DNA of 64,000 nucleotides. It comes from Clostridioides difficile ATCC 9689 = DSM 1296 (GTDB lineage: Bacteria > Bacillota > Clostridia > Peptostreptococcales > Peptostreptococcaceae). The stretch covers positions 930,001 through 994,000 of the forward strand of contig NZ_CP011968.1 of the NCBI RefSeq assembly GCF_001077535.1, read 5' to 3'. Shown here piece by piece: positions 63,838 to 64,000 of this stretch. The position numbers and the translations under genes were made by a program. Numbering within the stretch: position 1 is the stretch's first letter; each line of letters opens with the position of its first letter. The notes beneath the pieces were generated by a model that worked only from the letters and a program-made list of their open reading frames with translations, ran no database searches and was not told the DNA's origin.

Positions 63838-64000
63838 ATGTACATTACAAAGGTATTAAATAATTCGTTGCTACTTGCAAAGGATGATAATGATGAAGAA
63901 ATAATATTGATGGGGAAAGGCATTGGCCATAATTATAAGGCCGGGTCTGAGTTAAATAAAAAAGATATAGAAAAGATTTTTGTTCTTCATGATGAAAATA
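63838..64000 (+). CDS. licT: BglG/LicT-family transcriptional antiterminator, 3' end outside window
   Basis: The first 54 residues (starting MYITKVLNNSLLLAKDD and including IILMGKGIGHNYKAG and KIFVL) match the N-terminal RNA-binding CAT domain of BglG/LicT/SacY proteins. The ATG at 63838 follows TTGAGGG, 27 bases after bglA. It is the expected ligand for the RAT at 60068, so the operon encodes its own control protein. The PRD domains would lie beyond the window. Confidence 0.88.
   Translation, partial: MYITKVLNNSLLLAKDDNDEEIILMGKGIGHNYKAGSELNKKDIEKIFVLHDEN

Overview
The window is AT-rich, gene-dense, low-GC Firmicute chromosome. Its gene content and order match Clostridioides difficile or a very close relative. 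The main reasons are spoIIAA-spoIIAB-sigF followed directly by a three-gene spoVAC-spoVAD-spoVAE set, a glucitol (srl) PTS operon, a glycyl-radical pyruvate formate-lyase, and abundant strong Shine-Dalgarno sites with some TTG and GTG starts. The species name is inferred from memory of gene order; no search was run. I saw no rRNA, tRNA, CRISPR array, transposase or prophage.

Layout. 1-2832 (minus): pyruvate formate-lyase and its activase. 3191-5890: a cation antiporter and a DEAD-box RNA helicase. 6165-11481: a complete sorbitol PTS operon with a PRD-type activator, in which the SrlE subunit is split into two genes. 11830-13974: an orphan molybdopterin oxidoreductase. 14062-17899: the forespore sigma-F operon behind a clear sigma-H promoter, then spoVACDE. 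18082-22932: a LacI-type regulator and an operon of a DUF3100 membrane protein, a small membrane protein, an M20 amidohydrolase and a DUF1177 protein. 23207-29143: cell-envelope and sporulation genes (class A PBP, YunB, SpoIVB-like protease, amidase). 29345-38221: housekeeping genes (ABC-F, HflX, Nudix-like, YigZ, half-size TSUP pair, NadE, YebC).

38388-51946 is the most interesting part: two adjacent acyl-CoA catabolic modules. The first is a LacI regulator divergent from an HMG-CoA lyase-like enzyme, a MatC-like dicarboxylate carrier and a class III CoA-transferase. The second contains a crotonase, GntP permease, CoA-transferase, acyl-CoA dehydrogenase, EtfB, EtfA and a sigma-54 enhancer-binding regulator. 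It is preceded by a textbook -24/-12 promoter and, about 185-245 bp upstream, three copies of a TCTCA-AAAA-TGAGA palindrome spaced by roughly whole helical turns. This resembles the enteric carnitine cai/fix gene set but with a different transporter and different regulation; its substrate is unknown.

52278-59881 holds a zinc-ribbon protein, an 11-repeat DUF4116 protein, a flavodoxin, an EAL phosphodiesterase with a degenerate GGDEF domain, a UspA protein paired with an EIIB-like protein lacking the usual cysteine, a GntR regulator and an MFS transporter. 60068-64000 is a beta-glucoside PTS operon controlled by an RNA antiterminator site. Its antiterminator gene begins at the right edge.

Two copies of a roughly 115-bp dispersed element with imperfect terminal inverted repeats lie in opposite orientation, one after srlD and one after the GntR gene. 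A five-copy 45-bp minisatellite fills the gap between the two bgl genes.
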